From contig JAVBOD010000011.1 in NCBI GenBank assembly GCA_031551045.1, positions 1 through 45,093 on the forward strand: a DNA stretch of 45,093 bases. The letters run 5' to 3'. The stretch is from JAVBOD01 sp031551045 (GTDB taxonomy: Bacteria; Bacteroidota; Bacteroidia; Bacteroidales; UBA932). Position 1 is the first letter of the stretch. The number at the start of each line of letters is the position of its first letter. Below, in pieces: positions 6,733 to 15,441 of the stretch. The notes beneath the pieces are model-generated. The model searched no databases, was not told the DNA's origin, and saw nothing but the letters and a program-made list of their open reading frames with translations. Position numbers and translations under genes: made by a program.

Positions 6733-7260
6733 ATGCAACGACTAAAAATTGACAACACGCTTCATCCGGCTTTTCCTGCTTTTTGGAATATTTATAGCGT
6801 TTCATTTCCACTGAATGAACAACGGCAAATAGAAGAGCAAAAAAGAATATTGGCTTTACCCGCTTATCATGTAGAGGCGTGGGAAGAAAACGGCCGCTTG
6901 CTTGGTTTCCTCACGTGGTGGCGTTGTCAGGATTTACGCTACATCGAGCATTATGCCATTCATCCCGCATACCGTTCCGCAGGCCATGGTAGCGTGTTCC
7001 TTTCGGAATGGATGAAAGAAAACGATGTACCTGCCATTTTGGAAATAGAACCGGCAGAGGATGAAATTACCCGCCGCCGCGAAAATTTTTATCTGCGCTT
7101 AGGTTTCCGGAAAAATAATTTCGAGCATTGGCATCCTTCCTATAACGACGGTTCCGGACGGGTCGATTTATGGATAATGACCTATCCGGAACCTGTTTCA
7201 GCAGATACGTATAATGCGTTCCGTCAAAAATTCTGGAACGAAATCATTCCGAAATTTTAA
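6733..7260 (+). CDS. GNAT family N-acetyltransferase
   Basis: A 176-residue GNAT-fold protein. The acetyl-CoA pyrophosphate loop is 'HPAYRSAGHGSVFL' (the R/Q-x-x-G-x-G/A type) following the strand 'RYIEHYAIHP'; 'NFYLRLGFRKN' is the typical C-terminal 'Y...LGF' motif. The substrate is unknown. The frame is open upstream to 6682, but the promoter box lies at 6677-6684; ATG 6700 would leave a leader of about 9 bases, and ATG 6733 fits the family N-terminus better (MQRLKIDNTLHP). It is a single gene, convergent with the nitroreductase. Confidence 0.85.
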   Translation: MQRLKIDNTLHPAFPAFWNIYSVSFPLNEQRQIEEQKRILALPAYHVEAWEENGRLLGFLTWWRCQDLRYIEHYAIHPAYRSAGHGSVFLSEWMKENDVPAILEIEPAEDEITRRRENFYLRLGFRKNNFEHWHPSYNDGSGRVDLWIMTYPEPVSADTYNAFRQKFWNEIIPKF

Positions 7261-7307
7261 AAATTTTGACTCCCAACGGAAGACCTTTCAGATTATAGAC
7301 ATTCAGC

Positions 7308-7946
7308 CTATTTCTTCGGATATCCCACGGGATTGTTGAGCATGGGAATTTGTGTGTCCGATAATTTCAGCGCTTTTTTCAATTCGTCTTTTTTCATGTA
7401 AGCGCGGGGAACGGTTACGAATCCGCAGCCGGAAGCAAACAACATAATGTTTTGTGAAACAATGCCGGCATCCAAGGCTCCCCATTCTTTTTGCATATCC
7501 ACAGCCAATCCTGTGAAGCGCGAAATGTCCGACACAATCAGCAAACTTACCGGCGCATCTTTTACCGAAGCTTGCCGGTCGGCAATCAAATCGCGGAAAT
7601 CGCCTTCCGCCACCGGTTTCAGTTCGTGTGCTTTTGCATCGTAAAGGTAGGCGCCTTCTTCCATAACCGCATACACATCAATATCCTGATTATTTCTGGC
7701 AGTAGCGGCTGTTCTACGTCCGTCCGCGCGATTCACACCGTTGGCTGCCCAAAGCAGGTCGGAAAGATCTTGCAGGCTGAGTTTTTGGGTAGAAAATTCG
7801 CGGGTAGAATGGCGGTCGGCCAACGCTTTCATAATACTACTACCACGGTCTTTGCTGGGAGCATTGAGTTTAATGACCTTTAAACCTTGTGCTTGGATGC
7901 TTGTTGCCAATAGCAACGCAGTCATCAATACTAAAAAATTACGCAT
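7308..7946 (-). CDS. SagB/ThcOx-type nitroreductase, exported
   Basis: A 212-residue protein with a signal peptide ending near 'TSIQAQ' and a nitroreductase fold: 'RHSTREFSTQKLSLQDLSDLLWAANG' near the N-terminus contacts FMN, and 'EWGALDAGIVSQNIMLFASGCG' is the typical SagB-type dimer/FMN motif. Members use FMN for two-electron oxidation or reduction. Location in the periplasm is unusual for an FMN enzyme but common among Bacteroidota members of this subgroup. Its natural substrate is not known. A good -7 box lies on the minus strand at 7993-8000. Confidence 0.85.
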   Translation of the reverse strand: MRNFLVLMTALLLATSIQAQGLKVIKLNAPSKDRGSSIMKALADRHSTREFSTQKLSLQDLSDLLWAANGVNRADGRRTAATARNNQDIDVYAVMEEGAYLYDAKAHELKPVAEGDFRDLIADRQASVKDAPVSLLIVSDISRFTGLAVDMQKEWGALDAGIVSQNIMLFASGCGFVTVPRAYMKKDELKKALKLSDTQIPMLNNPVGYPKK

Positions 7947-7992
7947 AAGAATTATTGTTTTGGTGCTTGTTTACTGTTTTGATTTACAGCAA

Positions 7993-8000
7993 CAAATATA
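7993..8000 (-). promoter_or_regulatory. Predicted promoter of the nitroreductase gene
   Basis: The minus strand reads TATATTTG, matching TAnnTTTG, giving a leader of about 40 bases before the start at 7946. Confidence 0.55.
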
Positions 8001-8085
8001 CAATTTTCTTGCTGGATTTCCAATCATTTCACTGTTGCTCCGGGTTCTCTGGCTCCGGACTGTTCAGACTTCAGACTATTTTGCA

Positions 8086-8093
8086 TACATTTG
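8086..8093 (+). promoter_or_regulatory. Predicted promoter of the Gate-domain gene
   Basis: TACATTTG matches the -7 consensus and overlaps an upstream in-frame TTG (8091), so ATG 8112 is taken as the start. Confidence 0.55.
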
Positions 8094-8111
8094 TTCCTTA
8101 TTTCGATTTGC

Positions 8112-9056
8112 ATGGAAAATACAACACAACAACGCATAGTCAATTCGGTAAAAGCCGTTATGCCGTCGGCGCTACGCACCGCATGGTGGCTGATTCGTAT
8201 TACGGTAATTATTTCTTTCGCCGTGGAATTGCTACGCTACTTAGGCGTGGTGGCTTGGATTTCCAAAGGGTTAAGCCCCGCCTTTGAGTTGGTAGGATTG
8301 CCGGGCGAAGCTTCACTGGCATGGATTACCGGTTATTTTGTAAATGTCTATTCGGCCATTGCCGTCATGGCATCGCTGCACCTCGATGTGCGCAGCATGA
8401 CGATTTTAGCCGTCATGGTGCTTTGTGCGCACAACATGATTGTGGAAACCACCGTACAGAAAAAAACCGGTTCGTCGTTTTGGCGCATGATTGCCGTGCG
8501 CACGCTGAGCGCCGTCATCCTGGGCTTTTTGCTGAACATTATCATGCCGGCATCGCTGAGTAAAGAGATAATTGTTGCCGGAAATACGGTGCAGGATTTA
8601 CCGGCGTTGGAACTATTGCAGGCTTGGGCGCTGCGTATGGGGAAACTGATTTTACAGATGGTAATTATCATCATAACGCTGTCTGTAGTACAACGTTTGC
8701 TGGCTGAATTCGGCGTGATACGGTTTCTTTCGAAATTACTACGACCATTGTTATATATTTTCGGCTTACCCGGTAAAACATCTTTCCTTTGGATTGTTGC
8801 TAATTTCTTGGGCTTGGCCTATGGAGCTGCTGTAATGATTGAAGAAACCGAGCAGGGAAAAATTTCGCAGGGCGACGTTGATTTACTCAACCACCACATT
8901 GGCGTTTCGCATAGCAATGTAGAAGATTTATTATTATTGTATGCGGCCGGCGGCCTTTTTTGGTGGATGCTTTTGCCGCGTGTTTGTTGGGCGATTGTAC
9001 TGGTATGGGAACGCCGGTTGGAATGGTGGATAAAAAAAGAAAGCGTTCGTAATTGA
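8112..9056 (+). CDS. Nucleoside recognition (Gate) domain membrane protein
   Basis: A 314-residue polytopic inner-membrane protein with two copies of a Gate-type unit: residues about 15-130 ('ISKGLSPAFELVGLPGEASLAWITGYFVN') and about 190-290 ('LSKLLRPLLYIFGLPGKTSFLWIVANFLG'). The two share the 'L.P...L.GLPG..S..WI' pattern, so the protein is an internal duplication like SpmA/SpmB-type and nucleoside-transporter gate modules. Transported substrate is unknown. 'NHHIGVSHSNVEDLLLL' near the C-terminus is conserved-looking and polar. It is a monocistronic gene with its own promoter and terminator. Confidence 0.8.
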   Translation: MENTTQQRIVNSVKAVMPSALRTAWWLIRITVIISFAVELLRYLGVVAWISKGLSPAFELVGLPGEASLAWITGYFVNVYSAIAVMASLHLDVRSMTILAVMVLCAHNMIVETTVQKKTGSSFWRMIAVRTLSAVILGFLLNIIMPASLSKEIIVAGNTVQDLPALELLQAWALRMGKLILQMVIIIITLSVVQRLLAEFGVIRFLSKLLRPLLYIFGLPGKTSFLWIVANFLGLAYGAAVMIEETEQGKISQGDVDLLNHHIGVSHSNVEDLLLLYAAGGLFWWMLLPRVCWAIVLVWERRLEWWIKKESVRN

Positions 9057-9068
9057 ACGCTTTCTTTC
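9036..9068 (+). terminator. Terminator of the Gate-domain gene
   Basis: A perfect 13-bp stem (9036-9048 with 9055-9067) whose loop contains the start of the stop codon region; the right arm ends in a T-rich stretch. It is A-rich on the left, so it may also serve the convergent transporter gene. Confidence 0.7.
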
Positions 9069-9109
9069 GTATAAAAGCAAATTAGATTTAAGGGTTTTTA
9101 TTTTTTCGT

Positions 9110-10642
9110 TTATTTGGCAACTCTTTCAAGCCATTTTACCATGCTGAGCATTACCATCATTGATATTGCACAAGCGCATACAAACACGAGCCATGTTCCC
9201 CATAAAGGAAGCGATTCATAAAAGAACCCGCCGAGCATTACGAGCAAGTTGCCCACAGCTGTAGCTGCAAGCCAGCAGCCTTGCATTAATCCTTGCAAGT
9301 GGGGGGGAGCTACTTTTGATACAAAGGAAAGTCCAAGCGGACTAATAAATAATTCGGCAACAGTCAGGATAAAATAAGTTCCTACAAGTAGCCATGGAGA
9401 AACGCGCATAGCATCGGAAAGACCGCCCATTGCTTCTCTGGTTGCTGCATCGGGTAGATGTGTTGAACCAAGTGTGAGTAATACATAAGCAAGTGCAGCA
9501 ATACCCATACCAATGGCAATTTTGCGAGGGGTTGAGGGTTCTATATTTTTCCGTCGCAACCAGGCAAATAATGCGATAATCGGGAATGTGAGTGTAACAA
9601 CAAGCAACGGATTTACCGATTGGAATATTTCGGCTCCCTGGATGGTTGTGAATCCGAGATTTATATTTATCATGCTCAGGTTTACGTAGTCACGTGCAAA
9701 ATAAGTTAAGGTCGCTCCATTTTGGTGGAAAGAGAACCAAAAGAAGATAACCACTCCAAATACAGCGAAGAGGGCATATATACGTTGTTTAATCTCTTTG
9801 ATGTCCATTTGTACTGTATTGCCATCACCTTTCTTTAATTCTTTTTTAGCAGGATCGGGAAGTTTATTTTTATTGGCAGCAAAAATAATCATTGATATAA
9901 TCATCATCACAACAGCTGCTAAGAATGCATAGTGAAAACCTGTAGTAAACACATTTAAATAAGAATTGGCAAAAGCCGTCAAATCAGTAACGGGGCCGGC
10001 AGTGCTCACTTCGGTGGCAAGTTCCGTAAATCTGTTCATTGCCGTTGGCTCCATATTGCCGGCCAAGTATTGATGGCAAAGTTTTGACAGTGTTGCATCA
10101 TATAGGAATGCATTTTTTTGCAACCACCAGTTCCGGATTGCGATACCAATCAGGGGTGCAAAGGCTGCTCCTACATTGATAAACATATAGAAAAGTTGAA
10201 AACCCGTATCGCGTTTGTGAGAATATTCAGGGTTGTCATAGAGCTGTCCAACAACTGCTTGAAGATTACCTTTGAAGAAACCATTACCTAATGCAATAAC
10301 AAAAAGGCCGACGCAGGTTATGGTCAGCATTAATCCTATATTAGCAACCGGCGTTTGAGATGGAATAGCAATAAGTATATAACCCACCATCATTAATACA
10401 AGCCCCCCCATAATGGTTTGTTTGTATTTACGGGTTTTGTCCGCTATGGCTCCTCCGGCGAGAGCAAGCACATATATGAGTGCGTAAAAAATGGAATAGA
10501 TAACGAGGGTCATTGTATCGCTCAATCCAAATTTAGATGAAATGAACAACGTCAAGATCGCCATCATAATATAAAAGCCGAAGCGTTCGCCCATATTGGA
10601 TAATGCAGCTCCAAGCAGGCCTTTAGGGTGGTTTTTAAACAT
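9110..10642 (-). CDS. POT family proton-coupled peptide transporter
   Basis: A 510-residue inner-membrane protein of the proton-dependent oligopeptide transporter family (PTR2/POT, within the major facilitator superfamily). The N-terminal signature 'NMGERFGFYIMMAIL' contains the ExxER-like proton-coupling region on helix 1. 'GNGFFKGNLQAVVGQLYD' and 'RDTGFQLFYMFINVGAAFAPL' match the PTR2 family signatures. About 12-14 hydrophobic helices can be followed. Such proteins import di- and tripeptides with protons. It is divergent from the DUF4831 gene, with facing -7 boxes in the short spacer. Confidence 0.9.
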   Translation of the reverse strand: MFKNHPKGLLGAALSNMGERFGFYIMMAILTLFISSKFGLSDTMTLVIYSIFYALIYVLALAGGAIADKTRKYKQTIMGGLVLMMVGYILIAIPSQTPVANIGLMLTITCVGLFVIALGNGFFKGNLQAVVGQLYDNPEYSHKRDTGFQLFYMFINVGAAFAPLIGIAIRNWWLQKNAFLYDATLSKLCHQYLAGNMEPTAMNRFTELATEVSTAGPVTDLTAFANSYLNVFTTGFHYAFLAAVVMMIISMIIFAANKNKLPDPAKKELKKGDGNTVQMDIKEIKQRIYALFAVFGVVIFFWFSFHQNGATLTYFARDYVNLSMININLGFTTIQGAEIFQSVNPLLVVTLTFPIIALFAWLRRKNIEPSTPRKIAIGMGIAALAYVLLTLGSTHLPDAATREAMGGLSDAMRVSPWLLVGTYFILTVAELFISPLGLSFVSKVAPPHLQGLMQGCWLAATAVGNLLVMLGGFFYESLPLWGTWLVFVCACAISMMVMLSMVKWLERVAK

Positions 10643-10673
10643 AAATATTAATTTTTAAAGGTTGTAATAAAGA

Positions 10674-10681
10674 CAAAGATA
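10674..10681 (-). promoter_or_regulatory. Predicted promoter of the POT transporter gene
   Basis: The minus strand reads TATCTTTG, an exact -7 match, about 32 bases before the start codon at 10642. Confidence 0.6.
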
Positions 10682-10707
10682 GACATTTATTTGTAAAATA
10701 AAAATGC

Positions 10708-10715
10708 TACATTTG
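10708..10715 (+). promoter_or_regulatory. Predicted promoter of the DUF4831 gene
   Basis: TACATTTG matches the -7 consensus, about 32 bases before ATG 10747; it is back to back with the transporter promoter. Confidence 0.6.
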
Positions 10716-10746
10716 TCGGCAAAGGACATGAAACATAGGATGTGAA

Positions 10747-11817
10747 ATGAAAAAAATATTTTTTGGAATTATTTTTATACTGGCTGTAAGCCTTGTTGTT
10801 ACAGCGCAAACGCGGCTTACTCCCGAAACGGTGTTGCCGCAAGGGAACTTGGTTTATTCGTTGCCTGCAACCTCCATTTTTATTAAGGTGGAAGCCACGC
10901 ATAGTTTTTATACAGCAGGGCCTTATGCCCAGTTTTCCCAGAAATACTTGGGAGTCCCGGCTTCCGAAGCCAACAAAGAGCAATGTGTGTTAAATAGTGT
11001 TACAGTGCAGCCATTGGTAGAGGCCGACCTTTCGCAGGCCTACGCTATTAATCTGAAAAGTGAAAAAAATGCGGCGGCTAATTTTTTAGCTTTTACGGCC
11101 GAAGGGCTTATTGTATCGTTCGACAAATCGGCACAGCCGGTGCAGTGGCGTTTTAGTAATAACACACAGCCCGATATTTTTGCAGATAGAGGAGTGGAGC
11201 CGAATTTAGCAACGGAAAAAGCTACGTTTTACAGCACCGTGAGAACAGCTACGGGAGTAGAACGTGTGCCGGTGCAGCAAAATCAAACGGTGGAGAAGAG
11301 TCTGGAACGCCGCGCCGAAGAAGCTGCCAATATGATTTTCAAACTACGTAAACAACGGGTGGATTTGATAACCGGCGATGCGGATTTGCCCGGCAATGGC
11401 GACGGGTTACGCGCTGCGTTGGACGAAATAGACCGTTTAGAGTCGAGTTATATGAGCCTGTTTACCGGAAAAACCACTTCGGAAACACAAGTGATGACTT
11501 TTGAAGTGATGCCCGATGCCGCACAGGAAAACCAACGCTATGTGGCTTTTCGCTTGTCCGACACGCAAGGCTTGCTGCCTCCGTCGAATGTGGCGGGGCG
11601 TCCTATCATGTTGGAGTTGACGCCCGAAAAACACGCGTCGTCCTTGCCCTCTAATGCCGATGATAAAAGCGGAAAAGGTCTCCGGATTGTATATCGTATT
11701 CCCGAAATTGTGCAGGCACGCTTGACCGACGGCACAAAAGTGTTGATTCAGGCGCGCATTCCTGTTTATCAATTAGGAAAAATGATGTCGTTCCCGGCAG
11801 AGTTGAGTGTGAAATAG
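10747..11817 (+). CDS. DUF4831 family exported protein
   Basis: A 356-residue protein with a signal peptide ('FILAVSLVVTAQT'). The pattern 'GNLVYSLPATSIFIKVEATHSFYTAGPYAQFSQKYLG' near the N-terminus is characteristic of DUF4831, a Bacteroidota family of unknown function, followed by a region with 'RRAEEAANMIFKLRKQRVDLITGD' that is likely helical and by C-terminal beta-rich sequence. No catalytic motif is visible. It is a single gene, followed by palindromic repeats and no clear terminator. Confidence 0.8.
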   Translation: MKKIFFGIIFILAVSLVVTAQTRLTPETVLPQGNLVYSLPATSIFIKVEATHSFYTAGPYAQFSQKYLGVPASEANKEQCVLNSVTVQPLVEADLSQAYAINLKSEKNAAANFLAFTAEGLIVSFDKSAQPVQWRFSNNTQPDIFADRGVEPNLATEKATFYSTVRTATGVERVPVQQNQTVEKSLERRAEEAANMIFKLRKQRVDLITGDADLPGNGDGLRAALDEIDRLESSYMSLFTGKTTSETQVMTFEVMPDAAQENQRYVAFRLSDTQGLLPPSNVAGRPIMLELTPEKHASSLPSNADDKSGKGLRIVYRIPEIVQARLTDGTKVLIQARIPVYQLGKMMSFPAELSVK

Positions 11818-11820
11818 CCC

Positions 11821-12022
11821 GTCATTGCGAACGAAGTGCTTCGTCATTGCGAACGAAGTGAAGCAATCTTATGATTCATCCTTAGAATTTCTTCGCCGTT
11901 GTTTTGGCGTTTGGACAGTTTAGATTTGACAAATTTCAAAAATTTGTCAAATCTCTCAAACCCCCTATTCGGCTTATGAGTGCTTTGAGATTGCCTCGTC
12001 GTTCTGCGAACTGTGCGTAATG
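11821..12022. repeat. Composite palindromic repeat element
   Basis: The 210-base spacer is filled by repeats: two direct copies of GTCATTGCGAACGAAGTG (11821-11838 and 11843-11860) followed by AAGCAATCT; a perfect 15-bp hairpin with 3-base loop (11922-11936 with 11940-11954, arm AGATTTGACAAATTT); and at about 11980-12022 an imperfect inverted copy of the first repeat (AGATTGCCTCGTCGTTCTGC...GTAATGA). It resembles the REP/MITE-like repeats common between Bacteroidota genes. No transposase is present. Confidence 0.75.
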
Positions 12023-12026
12023 AAAT

Positions 12027-12587
12027 TTATTTGCCGGGAGTGTTTTCGGCCGGTAATTTTTTCTCTATCGCCGGCCATTCCTTTTGAAATTCTTCCCACG
12101 TCATTTTCAGATAGTGATCCTCGCCGAAATATACCATTATCGGGAAAAAATCTTTCGGTGCCAAATAGCCCGGAACGACCGTCAGCAATTGGTTATTGCC
12201 GTCCATGTATGCCGTCGAAGGATAGCTCATTTTGCCTTGCAGGAAAGCCACTGCTAATTCGTGCGAACGGTATTCTGCATTGAAATTGTAGGTTTGTCCC
12301 ATAAATGTGATGGGCTCTTTTCCTTCGGCATTAAACTTCACAGCATAAAAATGTGCATTCATGTAAGCCGCAATCTTTGCGTCGGAAAAAGTATTCTTGT
12401 CCATTACCTTGCACCAACCGCACCAATCGGTATATACATCTAAAAATATTTTCTTCGGATTTTTTGTGTTTTCAGCCACCGCCGCTTCAAATGTCAGCCA
12501 GTTTACTTTCGGAGATTCTTTTTGCTGGGCAAAACTTTCTGTGAAGGTTAGGCAGCATAAAAACAAAACAAAATACAATTTGCACAT
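12027..12587 (-). CDS. Periplasmic thioredoxin-family protein
   Basis: A 186-residue protein with a signal peptide (residues 1 to about 20, 'LTFTESFAQ') and a thioredoxin fold. The active site is 'DWCGWCK' with Cys56 and Cys59; 'KIFLDVYTDWCGWCKVMD' and 'NAHFYAVKFNAEGKE' match the thioredoxin/DUF255-like subgroup, and 'MSYPSTAYMD' carries the cis-proline. It probably reduces or shuffles disulfides in the periplasm. It is a single gene with its own predicted promoter. Confidence 0.88.
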   Translation of the reverse strand: MCKLYFVLFLCCLTFTESFAQQKESPKVNWLTFEAAVAENTKNPKKIFLDVYTDWCGWCKVMDKNTFSDAKIAAYMNAHFYAVKFNAEGKEPITFMGQTYNFNAEYRSHELAVAFLQGKMSYPSTAYMDGNNQLLTVVPGYLAPKDFFPIMVYFGEDHYLKMTWEEFQKEWPAIEKKLPAENTPGK

Positions 12588-12615
12588 GATTTACTTTACT
12601 TTTCTAAAATCGCAA

Positions 12616-12623
12616 CAAAGGTA
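12616..12623 (-). promoter_or_regulatory. Predicted promoter of the thioredoxin gene
   Basis: The minus strand reads TACCTTTG (-7), with CTTG 19 bases upstream (12643-12646) near the -33 consensus TTTG; the leader is about 25 bases. Confidence 0.6.
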
Positions 12624-12689
12624 ACGAATACAATTGGATTTGCAAGGTGCAACAGAAGGTAAATTGCAATGTATTTCCGAATAATACGT

Positions 12690-12697
12690 ATCTTTGA
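12690..12697 (+). promoter_or_regulatory. Predicted promoter of the porP/sprF-like gene
   Basis: TATCTTTG is an exact -7 match about 25 bases before the TTG start at 12722. Confidence 0.6.
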
Positions 12698-12721
12698 AAC
12701 TTAATTTCTGCGGGAGTTCGG

Positions 12722-13750
12722 TTGAGAAATTTTAGAAAATATACGACACTGGCATTCTTTTTGCTCTTGACGCTACTTGTTCAAGCGCAAGATGTGGTAT
12801 TTACGCAGCCCTTGTCCACATTGCTTTATACCAATCCGGCCTATAGCGGCGCTTCGGGAAACTACCGCTTCGGGGCGGCTGTGCGGAGTCAATTCACGGC
12901 ATCGGCCAATCCCTATAATACGTTTTATGCCGATTTCGACCTCCCGGCCCCCGCTATTCAAAGCGGCTTTGGTTTATATGTCATGAATGACCGTTCCGCC
13001 GTTTGGCAGCTTATTTCTATCGCCCTTTCTTATAGCTATTCGTTTAATGTTTCGGAAAATATAACCATCCGGCCGGCGCTACAGGCTGTATATTACCGGC
13101 AGGGGCAGCATAGTCGTAGTTATATTTTCCCTGATGCAATCAATGGAACCGGTAGTACTCCCGTAATTTATCCGGCCTCTAATGAAATTTGGCAAGGCAT
13201 AGACTTTGTTTCCGGCCTGTTGGTTAGCCATCCGGCCTGGGAAGCCGGCTTGTCGGTGGGACATATCGGGGTTGATAAAAACGACTCGTTGATGGTTTAT
13301 GCAGACCGTTCTTTAAAAACAACACTACATGGGAGGGGGGCTATTCCATTAACAGGGGAAGCTACCCTGAAAGACCCCCGTTTGTCCGATTGGAATGCAT
13401 TTGAGAATAGTAAAGTAATACCTCATCTGTTAATTTCCTATCAATCTAATTACAAGGTGTTTGTGTGTGGAATGCAGGCGCAAGCCGGAGCTTTATATGC
13501 CGATTTGAATCTTAAAAGTGATTTAACATTCGAAGTTCTTTGTGTTGGTTTATCGGTCGGCTTGTCGAGCGAACGATTTAGAATGGGCTATAATATTGAT
13601 TTACTAACGGTTGGCTCTCAATTGAGTGGATGGAACAGCGCTTCTCATGAGCTATTTGTACACCTTGGATTCGGAGAAATATCCGGAAAGTCAATGAAAT
13701 CGGGGAAAAGATGGAAGAAAAAGAGTGATTGTGTAGGCTGCCCCTATTAA
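12722..13750 (+). CDS. PorP/SprF family type IX secretion outer-membrane protein
   Basis: A 342-residue protein with a signal peptide ('TTLAFFLLLTLLVQAQ') followed by the family hallmark 'QDVVFTQPLSTLLYTNPAYSGASGNYRF'. PorP/SprF proteins are outer-membrane beta-barrels linked to type IX secretion, either in the core complex (PorP with PorK-N) or as anchors for secreted adhesins. The start is TTG 12722: no ATG lies between the promoter at 12690 and the signal peptide, so TTG is forced. A GldJ/GldK-like gene follows 108 bases later with its own -7 box. The rest of the type IX core (PorL, PorM, PorN, SprA) is not in this window. Confidence 0.85.
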   Translation: MRNFRKYTTLAFFLLLTLLVQAQDVVFTQPLSTLLYTNPAYSGASGNYRFGAAVRSQFTASANPYNTFYADFDLPAPAIQSGFGLYVMNDRSAVWQLISIALSYSYSFNVSENITIRPALQAVYYRQGQHSRSYIFPDAINGTGSTPVIYPASNEIWQGIDFVSGLLVSHPAWEAGLSVGHIGVDKNDSLMVYADRSLKTTLHGRGAIPLTGEATLKDPRLSDWNAFENSKVIPHLLISYQSNYKVFVCGMQAQAGALYADLNLKSDLTFEVLCVGLSVGLSSERFRMGYNIDLLTVGSQLSGWNSASHELFVHLGFGEISGKSMKSGKRWKKKSDCVGCPY

Positions 13751-13809
13751 AGTGAAAAGACTTTTCTAAAAAAATAATAGATAATATATGGTAATTTGAA
13801 AAATAGTCT

Positions 13810-13817
13810 TAAATTTG
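13810..13817 (+). promoter_or_regulatory. Predicted promoter of the gldJ-like gene
   Basis: TAAATTTG matches TAnnTTTG, about 42 bases before the start codon, so the gene can be expressed separately from the porP/sprF-like gene. Confidence 0.5.
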
Positions 13818-13858
13818 CAGATTGAAATTATAGTCCGAATCTAAATATTAAAGATAAT

Positions 13859-15370
13859 ATGAAATTACGTAATTGTTTTCCAATGATGCTTTGCATACTT
13901 GCAATAGCTTTGTCTGGATGTAAATCCTCCAACAAAGGGACGTCGGATGCTACTGGTTGGGCTTACAACGACCCGGCATATGGTGGATTTGAAGTAAAAG
14001 ACGCTTATGCTCAAATTACGGGCCCGGGGCTCGTATTTGTTGAAGGTGGAGTTTTCTTGATGGGACGTGTTGCTCAGGATCTTGGATATGATTGGAATAG
14101 TCAACCACGTCAAGTAACCGTAGATTCCTATTTTATCGATGAAACCGAAAGAACGAATAGGGATTATCGTGAATATTTGCATTGGCTGAAAAGGGTGTAT
14201 GTATCCTATCCTAATGTATATCGCAATGCGCTCCCCGATACATTGGTATGGCGTCGTCCGTTAGCCTATAATGAACCTTATGTTATGACCTATCTGCGCC
14301 ACCCGGCTTATGATGAATATCCGGTAGTCGGCGTAACTTGGCGTCAGGCGAGCGATTATTGTTCGTGGCGTACCGATCGCGTAAACGAAAATCAATTAGT
14401 GGAATCCGGTGTGCTCAAACGCAATCCGGAACAACGGGATGCAGATAATTTTAATACCGAAGCATACTTGTTAGGTCAATATGAAGGAGTGGTTGGTAAA
14501 GGCTTGCGCGACTATTCGAGCGCCGATAAAAAAGCAACCCGCTCTGCTACTTTTGACGATGGAATTTTGTTGCCGAACTACCGCCTCCCGACCGAAGCCG
14601 AATGGGAATATGCAGCCGTTGCTTTAAGCAGCTATGCGCACGATGAATTAATCACCAGTCGTCGGGTGTATCCATGGGATGGCGCCGGATTGCGCAGCGA
14701 TGCCAAAAAAACGCTCGGTTTATATTTGGCTAACTTCCAACGTGGACGCGGCGATTTGATGGGCGTTGCAGGCGCTCGTAACGACGGTTATGCCGGCCCG
14801 GCTCCCGTGCGTTCTTTCTTGCCGAATGATTTTGGCTTGTATTGCATGGCCGGTAACGTAAATGAATGGGTTGCCGATGTTTACCGCCCCTTGTCGTTTG
14901 ATGAAATGGATGACTTCCGTCCTTTCCGTGGAAACGTATTTACCGAATATAAAAAAGACGCCTCAGGGAATGTCCTTGAAAAAGACGAATTGGGCCGCAT
15001 ACGGCGTGACACGGTTGGATACCTTCCTAATAGACAAAACTACCAAGTTGGCGATAACCGGAACTATCGTGATGGCGATGTTACTTCTTCAATTTATTTC
15101 GAGGAAGCAACAGCTATGCCTCCGGATACAGTGGCTAATTCCATCAGAATGTATAACACAGGGGAAGGAGATACACACCGGGGGATGACTTCTTTGGTTA
15201 GTGATAAATCCCGTGTATATAAAGGAGGTTCTTTCCTTGATAGAGCTTATTGGTTAAGCCCGGGTACCAGACGCTTCCTGGACGAAGACCGTGCAGAAGT
15301 GGACCTCGGATTCCGCTGTGCCATGGACAAGCTGGGTGAAACTCAAGTGGCTGCAAAAAAGAAAAAATAA
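13859..15370 (+). CDS. gldJ: GldJ-like type IX secretion/gliding lipoprotein (SUMF1 fold)
   Basis: A 503-residue lipoprotein: signal peptide with lipobox 'ALSGC' (Cys21), then a formylglycine-generating-enzyme-like (SUMF1) domain from about residue 55 to 490 ('GPGLVFVEGGVFLMG', 'VVGVTWRQASDYCSWRT', 'YRLPTEAEWEYAA', 'YCMAGNVNEWVADVY', 'RVYKGGSFLDRAYWL', 'DLGFRCAM'). GldJ and GldK/PorK share this fold and are structural lipoproteins of the type IX secretion/gliding machine rather than enzymes. The 'TGWAYNDPAYGGFEV' segment after the lipobox favours GldJ over PorK, and no porL/porM/porN follow. It has a lysine-rich C-terminus. Its proximity to a PorP/SprF protein supports the role. GldJ versus GldK is my judgement. 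Confidence 0.75.
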   Translation: MKLRNCFPMMLCILAIALSGCKSSNKGTSDATGWAYNDPAYGGFEVKDAYAQITGPGLVFVEGGVFLMGRVAQDLGYDWNSQPRQVTVDSYFIDETERTNRDYREYLHWLKRVYVSYPNVYRNALPDTLVWRRPLAYNEPYVMTYLRHPAYDEYPVVGVTWRQASDYCSWRTDRVNENQLVESGVLKRNPEQRDADNFNTEAYLLGQYEGVVGKGLRDYSSADKKATRSATFDDGILLPNYRLPTEAEWEYAAVALSSYAHDELITSRRVYPWDGAGLRSDAKKTLGLYLANFQRGRGDLMGVAGARNDGYAGPAPVRSFLPNDFGLYCMAGNVNEWVADVYRPLSFDEMDDFRPFRGNVFTEYKKDASGNVLEKDELGRIRRDTVGYLPNRQNYQVGDNRNYRDGDVTSSIYFEEATAMPPDTVANSIRMYNTGEGDTHRGMTSLVSDKSRVYKGGSFLDRAYWLSPGTRRFLDEDRAEVDLGFRCAMDKLGETQVAAKKKK

Positions 15371-15390
15371 ACGGAACCGAACATAGAGAA

Positions 15391-15427
15391 CGATCCAAAA
15401 GAAACAATTACTTTTGGGTCGTTTTTT
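15391..15427 (+). terminator. Terminator after gldJ-like gene
   Basis: An 11-bp stem (15391-15401 with 15411-15421, one wobble pair) is followed by six T. It isolates murF from the type IX genes upstream, although murF starts only 15 bases after it. Confidence 0.85.
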
Positions 15428-15441
15428 AATTGATTATAACC

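Noticed and set aside
11821..11860. Direct repeats as a CRISPR array
   Set aside because: Only two copies with a 4-base separation; no regular spacers and no cas genes.
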